DNA of 61,787 nt from the IMG/VR virus record IMGVR_UViG_3300043774_000333, positions 1 through 61,787 of that record; one strand, given 5' to 3'. The position numbers and the translations under genes were made by a program. A model generated the notes under the pieces. It saw nothing but the letters and a program-made list of their open reading frames with translations. It made no database searches and was not told where the DNA came from. The stretch comes from a virus. Of the stretch, positions 24,106 through 33,900 are shown piece by piece (within the stretch, counting starts at the first letter, position 1; each line of letters starts with the position of its first letter).

Positions 24106-24777
24106 TTAAGTGTCTTCAAATTGTGGGATGTCATTTTCAACATCATTTATTAACTGATCAGCGTTAGCGTCGATATTATCATCGCCGATGATATCATCGT
24201 TGATGTAGTCAGATTCTGATTCTGAATCTGCGTTACCATCTACGCCAATGGATATCCATTTTGTATATGCAAACGTTACTGGCATTCGCAAAACTTCAGA
24301 ATTGGTTGCAGAAATAGAAATAGGTGCCATCGAACGAGGAAATGCCTCTTGTATTCTCCATTCAGCAATGACTTCATCTTTATTATTTAATGAGACAAGT
24401 TCTATTTCTGAAAGATAATCATAAGGATAACTAACATATCTGGTGACAGGATTAATGATTGATGTCATCCAATCTTCAAAAAATCGTTTTGCTGCCCATG
24501 TTGTGTCAACTAGAAAGGTGAATGTTATGGCATCACCGCCAAAATCAATTACGTTTGCACGTTGCTCGTTTAAATTGTTTATTCTGAACGGTCTTGTTCC
24601 AACAAGAATTCCTGGGAACAATCCATCTTCAACCATTAATGAGATTTCTTTTGTATCACCACCTACGCCAAGAACTCCAGGAGTCGAAAACCTTACTTCG
24701 AATCTACTAGATCTTGCGAAGTCAGTCTCACGAACACGTGCGACAAAATCGGTAATATTATGACCTGCTGTTGCCAT
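24106..24777 (-). CDS. gp54: gp54-like baseplate tail-tube initiator
   Basis: 223 residues. The fold pattern is that of gp19/gp54 tail-tube proteins: FVARVRETDFARSSRFEVRF, then GTRPFRINNLNEQRANVIDFG, ITFTFLVDTTWAAKRFFEDWM and the YPYDYLSEIELVSLN strand. An acidic Asp/Asn-rich C-terminus (about 180-223) is added. Position among gp48, gp26 and the tape measure favours gp54 over the main tube protein gp19. It overlaps the upstream 190-aa gene by one base. It would cap the baseplate and start tube growth. Confidence 0.72.
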   Translation of the reverse strand: MATAGHNITDFVARVRETDFARSSRFEVRFSTPGVLGVGGDTKEISLMVEDGLFPGILVGTRPFRINNLNEQRANVIDFGGDAITFTFLVDTTWAAKRFFEDWMTSIINPVTRYVSYPYDYLSEIELVSLNNKDEVIAEWRIQEAFPRSMAPISISATNSEVLRMPVTFAYTKWISIGVDGNADSESESDYINDDIIGDDNIDANADQLINDVENDIPQFEDT

Positions 24778-25349
24778 TAGAATTTGCTCCTAGAATCTCT
24801 GAATACCTGTTCCTTTGTGGCACCCACAAAGTTCTCGATCGGTAAGAATATTGCTGCTTGCCAATCTGCAGGATTAACCTTTAAGAACTGCGAATTGACA
24901 TGACCAGATAGGTAATGTTTGATGCAAGGTTTAACCTCATTAGCATTCTTCAGGTTGTTCAACAGATTATATGACATGCGCATCTTGGTTGTTTCAGAAT
25001 ATGTCTTGGTTGTCTTGTAATCTAACAACTCACCAAGAACTTGTGCTCGTAGCAGGTAAGGTAAGTAATGTAAATTGATTCCATAGAACCCACCCTTTGC
25101 TGGACCGAATGGTAGCACTAATGGGAAGGTATCATAGAAAGGAAGTTCTTCCTTCAACTTTGGATCATAGAAATACATATACATCGAACCAATCTCGATA
25201 TTGGTTTTTATTTCACCAATATCTGATTTCATTACGCTGTTCTGAGACAACCTCGCGCCCACGAGATTCTTCACATTTCGCATGTACCAATCCATGGACT
25301 TTTGTCCATCACCTGCTTGGGCGCGAAGTCTCTGAAACGGATTTGCCAA
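24777..25349 (-). CDS. Conserved T4-like phage protein of unknown function (190 aa)
   Basis: 190 residues from a TTG at 25349 that directly follows the stop of the 51-aa gene (TAATTG), with AGGTAGG before it. YFYDPKLKEELPFYDTFP followed by LVLPFGPAKGGFYGINLHYLPYLLRA is a strongly patterned segment I associate with a conserved protein beside gp4 in marine T4-like phages. ADWQAAIFLPIENFVGATK closes it. No catalytic motif recognised. A virion assembly role is likely from position. Confidence 0.75.
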   Translation of the reverse strand: MANPFQRLRAQAGDGQKSMDWYMRNVKNLVGARLSQNSVMKSDIGEIKTNIEIGSMYMYFYDPKLKEELPFYDTFPLVLPFGPAKGGFYGINLHYLPYLLRAQVLGELLDYKTTKTYSETTKMRMSYNLLNNLKNANEVKPCIKHYLSGHVNSQFLKVNPADWQAAIFLPIENFVGATKEQVFRDSRSKF

Positions 25350-25505
25350 TTACCTACCTTGTCCTCTGTATGCTTTATAGTTCGCACGTTTGCGTTTATT
25401 CATGGTCGAAAACTTTATCGAAGAAGCACTACCACCAATTGATGTCTTGCCCTTTTTCTGATTGGTAAAGGAAATCTTGTTATTTCCGCTACTTGCTTTT
25501 GCCAT
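25350..25505 (-). CDS. Small basic protein (51 aa) between gp4 and the 190-aa gene
   Basis: The ATG at 25505 follows AAGGAG at good spacing. The product begins MAKASSGNNKISF and ends KRKRANYKAYRGQGR. Basic and probably disordered, it could bind DNA or the assembling tail. Tight packing (stop adjoining the next TTG, 14 bases from gp4) supports a real gene. Function unknown. Confidence 0.75.
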   Translation of the reverse strand: MAKASSGNNKISFTNQKKGKTSIGGSASSIKFSTMNKRKRANYKAYRGQGR

Positions 25506-25519
25506 AGATATTCTCCTTC

Positions 25520-25978
25520 TTATTTATTACGGATTCCTAACTCGTTTTCGGTTAAGATGATAAATTTCCATCCTCTATCTTCACAAAACTCAGTAGCAAA
25601 TTTCCACTTTGCTTGGTTTACACCCCATTGCATAACTTCCTGTAGAAACTTCTTTGTTTTTCTAGCAGGCACTTTGGGTTCTTTAGTAAACTTCTGCGGT
25701 TTTACCTCAACCAGATACTTCTTTGTAACACCACTTTTTTCTTGAACCTTGATATAAAAATCCACGAAATATCTATGTACTCGATTATCTAAAGGAGAGA
25801 TATATGGTATGGGTAACTCTTCAGATCCCCATTCCAATATGTTGTCGTTATTATCACACCACTTCATGAACTTTAGTTCCCAACTGGAGCGGTAAACAAT
25901 ATTGTTTGGATTCCCAATGTATTTCTTTGGATCCTGTATTTTATACAGTCCTTTCAAAGATTCCTTACCATAACTCAT
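25520..25978 (-). CDS. gp4: gp4 head-completion protein (nuclease-like)
   Basis: 152 residues. The start MSYGKESLKGLYKIQDPKKY followed by IGNPNNIVYRSSWELKFMKWCD is the signature of T4 gp4/gp50 head-completion proteins. HRYFVDFYIKVQ and KYLVEVKP give the D...ExK pattern of a PD-(D/E)XK-type fold. In T4 it is needed to finish DNA-filled heads before tail joining. It is the first gene of the minus-strand operon, with a late-type motif about 32 bases upstream, and diverges from gp48. Confidence 0.88.
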   Translation of the reverse strand: MSYGKESLKGLYKIQDPKKYIGNPNNIVYRSSWELKFMKWCDNNDNILEWGSEELPIPYISPLDNRVHRYFVDFYIKVQEKSGVTKKYLVEVKPQKFTKEPKVPARKTKKFLQEVMQWGVNQAKWKFATEFCEDRGWKFIILTENELGIRNK

Positions 25979-25985
25979 ATAAATA
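25978..25985 (+). promoter_or_regulatory. Late-promoter motif TATAAATA for gp48
   Basis: Exact late motif reading toward gp48, ending 36 bases before its ATG. It overlaps the gp4 start codon on the other strand. Confidence 0.6.
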
Positions 25986-26009
25986 TTCCAAACTCTATAC
26001 TTAATAGGA

Positions 26010-26017
26010 TATTTATT
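26010..26017 (-). promoter_or_regulatory. Late-promoter-like motif AATAAATA for gp4 operon
   Basis: On the minus strand it reads AATAAATA about 32 bases before the gp4 ATG. It faces the TATAAATA of gp48, so the two late units diverge from a 40-base region. Confidence 0.5.
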
Positions 26018-26021
26018 CTAG

Positions 26022-27281
26022 ATGGCATTAACTCCTGCACCTGCCGCACCTACGCAAACTCCTGCCCCAGGAGCAACTGCACCTGCTGCACCCACAAAGG
26101 CACCTGAACCCAAAAAAGAAAGTAGGTTCAGCAGAGGAACTGCGCCTGTTAATTTTTTAGAAACACCGCTGGATAAAGACGGGCAACGACGTTATCCAAT
26201 GGATGTCGGAAACTCTGCAGAGTATCCGCATTATGTTGTTTTCTATCCTCTCGTGCGCGAAGGAACGAAACGAGGCAAGGAATTATTGTCAAATGGTGGT
26301 GGTAGAATTTTTGATCAGACAGATCAGAACAGAGTCGATCCAGAAAATGGTGGAATAGCATCAGCAGCAGCAGGTGCGATAATTGGTGCTCCAATAGGCG
26401 CTGCTGTTGGTGCAGGTAATGCTGCTTCCCTTGGTGACTCGCTCCTCAAGAACGGCGGTACTGCTGTAAACAAAAATCCTAACGCCACAGGTGGTCCAGT
26501 ATCAATTGGTGTAAAAATGGCAGCAGGTCTTGTGGGCGGAATTTTAGGGGCAGGGGCGGGTGCTGCGGCAGGTCTTGCTGCTAGTGCGATTGCAGGGGAA
26601 CAACGTCTAGTAATCGGTAGCGATGAGATAGTTCTATATATTCCAGATAAACTGTCGACGGGATATAATGCCAACTATGAAACCGCAGATCTTGGTGCAC
26701 TCATTGGTGGTCTCGCATCAGGTAAATCATCAGTGGGTGGTTTATTTACTGAGGGTTCGGAAACTGCTGACTATCTCATAAGAAAGGCAGGTCGTGTCGC
26801 CAATATCGCTGGTTTCGATCAGTTTACTAATGTACTACAGGCAACTTCCAAGAAAGTAGAAAACCCATACAAAGAACAATTATTTAGATCTATGGGATTC
26901 AGAAAGTTCTCGTTCGACTACAGATTTGCGCCAAGAACTCCTGCTGAAGCAGAGATGGTTTTCGGACGCCCAACTGGAACGAATGGTGAACCACATTCTG
27001 GTATACTTGAGTTGTTCACTTCACACATGCATCCAACAATGAGTCCTAATGGTTTGTTTCAAACATATCCATCAGAGTTTATGATAATCTATTATCATAA
27101 TGGTGCTGAGAATACTTATGTAAGAAAAATATCGAACTGTGTGTTGACAGATATGACTATTGATTATGGCGCAGAAGGTTTTACCACATTCGAAAACGGA
27201 TGTCCAACTGAAGCATTTATTAGATTACAATTCTCTGAGTTGGAAACTTTGACTACAGATAGAATTGAGAAGGGATACTAA
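26022..27281 (+). CDS. gp48: gp48 baseplate tail-tube cap
   Basis: 419 residues. The C-terminal half carries the gp48 pattern: NPYKEQLFRSMGFRKFSFDY, FAPRTPAEAEMVF, LFTSHMHPTMSPNG, YPSEFMIIYY, ISNCVLTDMTIDYG and the FSELETLT end. The N-terminus is Ala/Pro-rich (1-30). Residues about 113-190 form an unusual Gly/Ala hydrophobic stretch (AAAGAIIGAPIGAAVGAGNAA, later AAGLVGGILGAGAGAAAGLAA) not expected in a cap protein. It should sit between gp54 and the hub, where tube polymerisation starts. Confidence 0.85.
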   Translation: MALTPAPAAPTQTPAPGATAPAAPTKAPEPKKESRFSRGTAPVNFLETPLDKDGQRRYPMDVGNSAEYPHYVVFYPLVREGTKRGKELLSNGGGRIFDQTDQNRVDPENGGIASAAAGAIIGAPIGAAVGAGNAASLGDSLLKNGGTAVNKNPNATGGPVSIGVKMAAGLVGGILGAGAGAAAGLAASAIAGEQRLVIGSDEIVLYIPDKLSTGYNANYETADLGALIGGLASGKSSVGGLFTEGSETADYLIRKAGRVANIAGFDQFTNVLQATSKKVENPYKEQLFRSMGFRKFSFDYRFAPRTPAEAEMVFGRPTGTNGEPHSGILELFTSHMHPTMSPNGLFQTYPSEFMIIYYHNGAENTYVRKISNCVLTDMTIDYGAEGFTTFENGCPTEAFIRLQFSELETLTTDRIEKGY

Positions 27282-27282
27282 T

Positions 27283-27795
27283 ATGCTGTTTTCCATGTTC
27301 CCGCGATTGTTAGTCAATACGATTACGCCCAATACCGCGACACTTGTAACTGACATATTTCGCAGAATCTCGCTGAATAAATTTAAGAGTAATGTTGTTC
27401 TATTGCAGACAATCACTGTTCCAGATGGTTATACAATCGAGCAAGTTTCCGATAAGTTTTATGGTAACCCAGACTATCATTGGGTGATCATGACGATAAA
27501 TGAAATCGTTGATGCGCGAAGAGAATGGCCAATGGGTAATTCGGATTTACTTGCATATTGCAAAAAGAAATATGGCGAGACAGGAATTTATTTACCCCAT
27601 CATTATAGAACATCTGATGCATTTAAAATAATCGTGGATTATGATGCAACTGATATTGCGAACGGTGATGTAGTTGTTGTTTCCAATTACGAATATGAAG
27701 AAGAACTAAATAATAGTAAACGAGAAATAAAGATGTTGGAACCAAAATATTTGGCGGAATTTGTGTCTTTATACTCGAATTTGATTAGTAGGTAA
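27283..27795 (+). CDS. gp53: gp53 baseplate wedge protein
   Basis: 170 residues from the ATG just after the gp48 stop; the open frame runs six codons further upstream. MLFSMFPRLL resembles the T4 gp53 start MLFTFFDP. YTIEQVSDKFYGNPDYHWVIMTINEI is the conserved core and a LysM-like element of the family. MLEPKYLAEFVSLYSNLI ends it. It joins wedges to the hub. Short spacing to gp48 and the hub gene shows one late operon. Confidence 0.87.
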   Translation: MLFSMFPRLLVNTITPNTATLVTDIFRRISLNKFKSNVVLLQTITVPDGYTIEQVSDKFYGNPDYHWVIMTINEIVDARREWPMGNSDLLAYCKKKYGETGIYLPHHYRTSDAFKIIVDYDATDIANGDVVVVSNYEYEEELNNSKREIKMLEPKYLAEFVSLYSNLISR

Positions 27796-27801
27796 TTAAT
27801 A

Positions 27802-29877
27802 ATGGCAGAACCCGCAACAGGGCAAGAAAAATCTAAACCTTCGCCAGCAATCAGTGACTCGATGACAAAACCAGGAGATGTAATTATTTCATCTCTGACT
27901 CTAAATGTTGTATCAACAGAAGAACCTCTGGATCTTAAACCATTCATGATGGAAATAAATCTGTATGAAGATATTTTTTCTCCTTCTTTACATGGTTCAG
28001 TAATCATTCGCGATTCGTTAAATCTTATCGGTAGATTGCCAATCATTGGTGATGAAGTTCTGACTATGGATATTCAAACACCATGGAAAGAGTTGGGTGG
28101 TTATACCAAAAGTGATCTAGGAACATTCGATCCTATCAACAAAATCCAAAAGTCATTTTCAGTTTATGCAGTTAAGAATCGTAAACTAAACAATGACAGA
28201 GAGCAATATTATGAGTTGTTATTTTGCTCTATAGAAGCATCTTCTGATAATGTTGTAAAAATATGTAAAAAATTCGAAGGTCCAACTGACGAAATTGTTG
28301 CTGAAATTTTCAAAGAAAATATAAAAGCAGAACGGTTTTTTAATCGTAAAAGTCAAGTTAGCACAGGATCAGACAATCCTGCAGCGCCTGAAACGGGCAG
28401 CGAATCATCATATGATATCACGGATGAAACGGCATATACCGAACTGTATATTGCCGACTCTCCGCACCAATCAGAAATAACGTTCGTGTCGCCGATGTGG
28501 TCGCCGTTTCAGTGTATAAATTGGTTGGCGAAACGATCTATTGGAAACTTGAATAAATCTCCAACTTTTATGTTTTATGAAACAACCAAAGCATTCTATT
28601 TTGCGTCAATCGAGGGTCTTGTTAAAAATCAGTTAGAAAACGGAGACATATATTCAGCCTTCGTTTATAATACTAATTTATCTGATTTGCAAACGGTTTC
28701 TTCTTTGGTCAAGGGATTTCAAACTATTGAAGCGCTGCAATTTATTACTAACTTGGATGTCATTAAGAGTCAAGATTTAGGTCACTTTGCCAGCACTGTT
28801 CACTCATTCAACATGGTGAAGAAAGAATATACGGCATACTATTATGATCATGGGTTCAACTATAAACAATATAATCACATGGAAGATGGAAAATTAGATC
28901 CATCTTCAGGAGCATATACATTCCCTGACATTGATATAAATGACCCTACCAAAACCGACAAACAATACAAAATGATTTTTCCGATTAATGTGATGCGGTC
29001 ATCTGACACTAAACCGTTTGTTTCCACTGTAAATCCTGGTGTGCTGGATTCAACTGAAGATTCTATCGACTTACATCCTGAGGAATTTGTGTCGCAGAGA
29101 AATAGTTCGTTGATGGACTTAACCACATTAAGATTACAAATAACAGTTCCTGGAAGAACGGATGCTGAAGTTGGTAGAATGATCAAACTATATTATCCGT
29201 CCGTCGGGGAGAAAACTAAAGAGGATTCTGAAGCATTGATATGGGACAAATTTGTAACAGGTATCTACATGATAACTGCGATACACCATCAAATATCTCC
29301 GTTGCGCCATACTATGTTTTTGGAAATTTCCAAAGATTCTTATGCGCAAGAAATTTATGAAGTTGAAGAACTTGGTGGGTCGGATGATACTAGTACTCCA
29401 GCTTCTGATTCTGCACCAACCACAACAGATCCTGCTACACCAGCAGCATCGTCGACGAAACCAGTTGGTAAAGGTTCGTTTATCGGCGATAGTATTGCAC
29501 AGGGTCTAGGAACTTCCGCCAAGGATGCAACAACAAATGCTACGGTTGGATGGAATACTGACAAAATTAAACAAAACTATGTTGCTAAAGGTGGTTCTGA
29601 TTATACAGTCATATCAATGGGATCTAATGATAAAGGATTCCCGAATATTAAGACTGCCGAAAATGCAACTGCAGTAAGAGAATCTATTAAAGCACAATCT
29701 AAGAAAGTTATCTGGATTCTTCCATATGATAGTGCGATTGCACAAAAGATTCAAGGTGTTGCATCTAAATATGGTGACAAAACGATCAAACTGTCGGAAT
29801 TCCCTTCAAATGACGGATTACATCCAAAAAGTTATGCGAAGGTTCTCGAACGTGTCAATAGTGAGATAGGAAGTTAA
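27802..29877 (+). CDS. gp27-like baseplate hub fused to SGNH/GDSL hydrolase
   Basis: 691 residues. Residues about 20-530 have a gp27-hub-like order (DVIISSLTLNVVSTEEPLDLKPFMMEINLYED, then TFVSPMWSPFQCINWLAKRSI and LRLQITVPGRTDAEVGRMIKLYYP). A Ser/Thr/Pro/Ala linker (about 530-556) leads to an SGNH domain: GSFIGDSIAQG near 558 (block I Ser), ISMGSNDKG near 605 (Gly/Asn block), and SNDGLHPKSYAKVL near 670 (Asp and His). The predicted activity is ester removal from a surface or wall polymer. Both catalytic ends are intact. Confidence 0.78.
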   Translation: MAEPATGQEKSKPSPAISDSMTKPGDVIISSLTLNVVSTEEPLDLKPFMMEINLYEDIFSPSLHGSVIIRDSLNLIGRLPIIGDEVLTMDIQTPWKELGGYTKSDLGTFDPINKIQKSFSVYAVKNRKLNNDREQYYELLFCSIEASSDNVVKICKKFEGPTDEIVAEIFKENIKAERFFNRKSQVSTGSDNPAAPETGSESSYDITDETAYTELYIADSPHQSEITFVSPMWSPFQCINWLAKRSIGNLNKSPTFMFYETTKAFYFASIEGLVKNQLENGDIYSAFVYNTNLSDLQTVSSLVKGFQTIEALQFITNLDVIKSQDLGHFASTVHSFNMVKKEYTAYYYDHGFNYKQYNHMEDGKLDPSSGAYTFPDIDINDPTKTDKQYKMIFPINVMRSSDTKPFVSTVNPGVLDSTEDSIDLHPEEFVSQRNSSLMDLTTLRLQITVPGRTDAEVGRMIKLYYPSVGEKTKEDSEALIWDKFVTGIYMITAIHHQISPLRHTMFLEISKDSYAQEIYEVEELGGSDDTSTPASDSAPTTTDPATPAASSTKPVGKGSFIGDSIAQGLGTSAKDATTNATVGWNTDKIKQNYVAKGGSDYTVISMGSNDKGFPNIKTAENATAVRESIKAQSKKVIWILPYDSAIAQKIQGVASKYGDKTIKLSEFPSNDGLHPKSYAKVLERVNSEIGS

Positions 29878-29880
29878 AAC

Positions 29881-30912
29881 ATGGCAATGGACAATATTAC
29901 ATCTAATAATAATGCAAACTTCTACTGGTGGTTTGGAGTGGTCGAGGATAGAAACGATCCGCTGCGACTAGGCAGGTGTCGAGTAAGAATTATTGGGTAT
30001 CATACCGAAGATAACGAAGTACTTCCATCAGAAGATCTTCCATGGGCAATTCCTGTGATGCCTGCAAACTCAGCGGGAAGTTCTGGTGTTGGTTGGTCAC
30101 CGACAGGCGCAGTAGAAGGTTCTTGGGTTGTTGGGTTTTTTGCTGACGGTGAAAACGGACAACACCCTATGTTCTTTGGTACAGTCGGGTCAATTCCTGG
30201 AGGACTGGCATCTGCAGATTGTGCGCCATCCGAGGGATCTGGATCTTCTGGTGATTCTGCAACAGGTAGCGGGGATTCTGGTTCTGGTGACGATCTCGGT
30301 GATGTGGTACAACCAAGTGGTAATGCAAAAGATCTGGAAGAATATTTGGCATCTTGGTTAGATATTAATGGTAAAAAAATAAATGGATATACTCCGCTTG
30401 CCAAAGCTATGATAATGGCACAATGCAATCATGAGACTGGTGGATTCACGATAATGACAGAAGTGGGTGACGACAATTATATTAATAATGGCAGACGCAG
30501 AGACGGGTCAAAGGCTCATAGCGGTTATGATATTACAAGTATAGACCCAGACGGTAGACAAAGAGCAAGAAAAAATGGTAATACGAAACCAGGAGATGGA
30601 AAGAAATATCGCGGAAGAGGGTTTTTGCAACTTACTTGGAAAAATAATTATCGAAACGCTGCAAAATACATTAAAACCGCAACTGGTACTCAAAGAGATT
30701 TAGAAAATAATCCAGAGTTAGCAGCAACTAAAGAAGTCGCAGCAGAAATACTACTTTACTACTTCAACAAAGAACGATCTAAAATCGGCAAAAATAATAG
30801 ATGGGGCGATGTCGAGTTCGTATCTACAGCAATTAATGGGAGCGATCCAGCAAACGGTCTTGCCGATAGAAAAAAGAAATTTGCCTTCTATAGAAATAAG
30901 TATAAGGTATAA
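29881..30912 (+). CDS. gp5: gp5-like hub protein with GH19 lysozyme domain
   Basis: 343 residues. Residues 1-110 form an OB-fold of the gp5 type (FYWWFGVVEDRNDPLRLGRCRVRIIGYH; GSWVVGFFADGENGQHPMFFGTVG). A Ser/Gly/Asp linker (about 115-145) is followed by a GH19 chitinase/lysozyme-like domain: MAQCNHETGGF near 180 with catalytic Glu, and KYRGRGFLQLTWKNNYRNAAK near 240. T4 gp5 has an unrelated lysozyme at this place. It should cut peptidoglycan during injection. The beta-helix spike is not here but in the next gene. Confidence 0.85.
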   Translation: MAMDNITSNNNANFYWWFGVVEDRNDPLRLGRCRVRIIGYHTEDNEVLPSEDLPWAIPVMPANSAGSSGVGWSPTGAVEGSWVVGFFADGENGQHPMFFGTVGSIPGGLASADCAPSEGSGSSGDSATGSGDSGSGDDLGDVVQPSGNAKDLEEYLASWLDINGKKINGYTPLAKAMIMAQCNHETGGFTIMTEVGDDNYINNGRRRDGSKAHSGYDITSIDPDGRQRARKNGNTKPGDGKKYRGRGFLQLTWKNNYRNAAKYIKTATGTQRDLENNPELAATKEVAAEILLYYFNKERSKIGKNNRWGDVEFVSTAINGSDPANGLADRKKKFAFYRNKYKV

Positions 30913-30915
30913 CTA

Positions 30916-33900
30916 ATGAAAAAACCTGATCCATTTACACCGTATTTTACGACAGTTGATACAATCAACATGAGCGAAGAAGAAACTATCGGTTCTCTGA
31001 CTCGCGATGATGTAGTTACGCTTTTGAAAGAAATTCAAAAAGCGATGACTTTACAATACTATAAGAAAGTTTATAATTTTGGACAAACTTCTCCTGGTCC
31101 TGGATACAATTTATTAGAAATAAAGGGTGGTCAACTAACAGAAACTGGTGATCAATGGAAATTTACTGTTGTTCATGCGGATGGTGAGTATGGTGTTTAT
31201 AAACTTGGCGTAACGCAACTTATTGATGCTGGAATATTCGGTAGTGATTTGAATAAATGGATCAGCAATAATTTGCCAAACATTCCTGTTCCTTCGAAGG
31301 GTAACGAGGAATACGAAAGTTGGTATAGTCGATTCGTGAAGTACAACAGGTCTAAGCAAACAAGAATAATTGAAGCGCCTGTCAATGCTCGAAATAATGC
31401 ATTATACTACATGTTAATTTATCCAATTAATGGTGGCGATCCCAGATTTAATGTTTCTGTGCACCCGCAGTTAGCAACGAAGAATTCAGATGGTGCTTTG
31501 ACAGACCACGGCGACATGCATGGAGGATTCATAGAAAATCCATTTTTGCAAGATCTCGCTGCTTCAAATCTACTAAAATTTACATATCAATTATTGCTGA
31601 CATCTCGTGCAATAAATGAATCGGTTGATAAGAAAACTCTTGCTGGCGCATTGGCATTATCACTGTGCTGGGATATTGATTCCACACAAAATTATTTACG
31701 AGGAAATATCAAGACAGATACAAGTGGTGTATCTGCGAAGTATTGGTTCGATGTGGGGTACAATGCTGTTGCGCTCCCCGCAGAAAAGGTTGCAACACCT
31801 GGACCAATTCCTGGTACTACCAGTATAGTCAAGGATGAAGAAGTAACACCTCCTCCCGCAGTTGAACCAGAAACACCTGCTGGACAAACTACTGTTGAAA
31901 CTGTAAAAACATCTAATTCCCCAGTAGAGGCAAAAGAAGTTCCTAAGAAAATTGTTAAGACAATTAATAATGGAACGATCACATATGAATTAACTTCCAA
32001 TGGAACTATTTCTGCTAAAGTCGTTACTTCCGTAAAGAAAACTGCTAGTGTCGTTGATTCTTCTGGTTTTACTACATCAGTAACAAATCCATTCAGATTT
32101 ATTCAGAATGGTATTTTAACTACATTAGAACAACTTGGTGCAGAAACTTTTAAACTTTCTGTTGTAGATAAGGTTGAGAATGGAAGAGTTTTATTTGAAG
32201 GATCAGATGCAAATTCTGCAACTCTTGCTTCTAATGCAGCATCTAAACTCAATCAAATAAAAGCAGCAGAACGTGATTCTCTACATGGTAGAGGATCTGG
32301 CGGAACTTGGTTACTTGCTATTGAAACTGTAGTGGAATGGTTACCCAACACATATCCAAGTATTATCACAGCACTAACACAGTTAAAAACTAATGATGCT
32401 AATGCTAAAACTGATGATGTTGAAAGCAACAAAACAATTGCTTTCGACGATCCTGCTGATGTAGAAACTCTGATTAAGCAACTTGATGCTAAAGCGCAAG
32501 AAGCAGATAGATCTAGATTAACATTTACATATGAAGCATGTGTATCAGCGAAGAATGAAATTCTAACAAATTTTACTGCAGATACGCAAACTATTTCTTC
32601 CGCGATTTCACAAGCAACAGAAACTTCTGCTGATGGAAGTTCTACATCATCAGTGTCAACTGTTCAATCATCTGGTGCGGTAACAACTGTTACTACGACA
32701 ACAGATGCAGATGGAACAGTAACACAAACTAAGACAGTAGAAAAGGTAGATGCTCCATTAAAGGATTCTTCCCAGAATACTCTAGATAATGGTATCGAAC
32801 ACAATACAAGATCAGCAGAACCTACTTCCCAAATAAATTCTCCAACTGCAAATGCTCTTCCGACACACGAGGGAACTAATGTAGAAAAACCAATTGAGAA
32901 AGGTTTTGCAGATCCAAATAAATCATATCCTAAACCAGACTATGTAAACAAACCAGATACCAATAGTCTGGCGCTTGGCGTTAATTCTAAAAATATTAAC
33001 CCAGACCCAAGAACATCTGCGGGTGATAAATCATCTCAGTCATTAGGTTCTTCACCAGCAGCAAGAAATGCATCGAGAAAACGTGCGGTAAAGATGGCAG
33101 GTCGTTCTGGTTCTACGTGGGAACAACCAGCAACTCCTTACGCTGCAAAGTATCCGTTTAATAAAGTTTTTGCGGGTGAATCTGGACACGCATTAGAAAT
33201 CGATGACACTCCTGGTTTTGAGCGATTAAATATTGCCCATAGGTCAGGAACCTTTACAGAGACTGGACCTGATGGAACTCAAGTAAATAAAATTATTGGT
33301 AATGGGTATTCCATCATTGAAAAAGATGGTTTCGTTTTAATTGAAGGTAATGCTAACGTTCACATTGCAGGGCAATGTAATGTGTTCATTATGAACGACA
33401 CTGCACTAACAATGCATGGTAAAGTCAGTCTTGACATCCATAATGATGTTAATGTCAACATTGGTGGGTCACTTGGTCTTTCTGTGCAGGATGGTATCTA
33501 TCTCAGAAATGAAGGTGATATTTCTGTTAAGAATGAAGGTAAGGTTGATGCTGAAATAACTGGCGCAGTCACTACTAGAACTGCAGGTAAATATAACCTG
33601 ACAACAAATGCAGGGTTGAATCTGACATCCAAAGTTAATACGCAGATCAAATCTGGTGGAGCATTCTTTAACCATTCAACAGGTAACATGAACCTATGTA
33701 CTGATGCAGAAATTCTTGCTAAATCTACTGGTGATATTAATTTAAAAACTGCCGCGATGATCAACCAAGAATCCACTGGTAATGTTAATATTAAGTCTGC
33801 CGCGATGATCAACCAAGAATCGACGGGCAATGTTAATATTAAGTCTGCTGGAACTATTAATGCAGAAAGCACAGGAAACATCAGTTTGAAGGCACAACTG

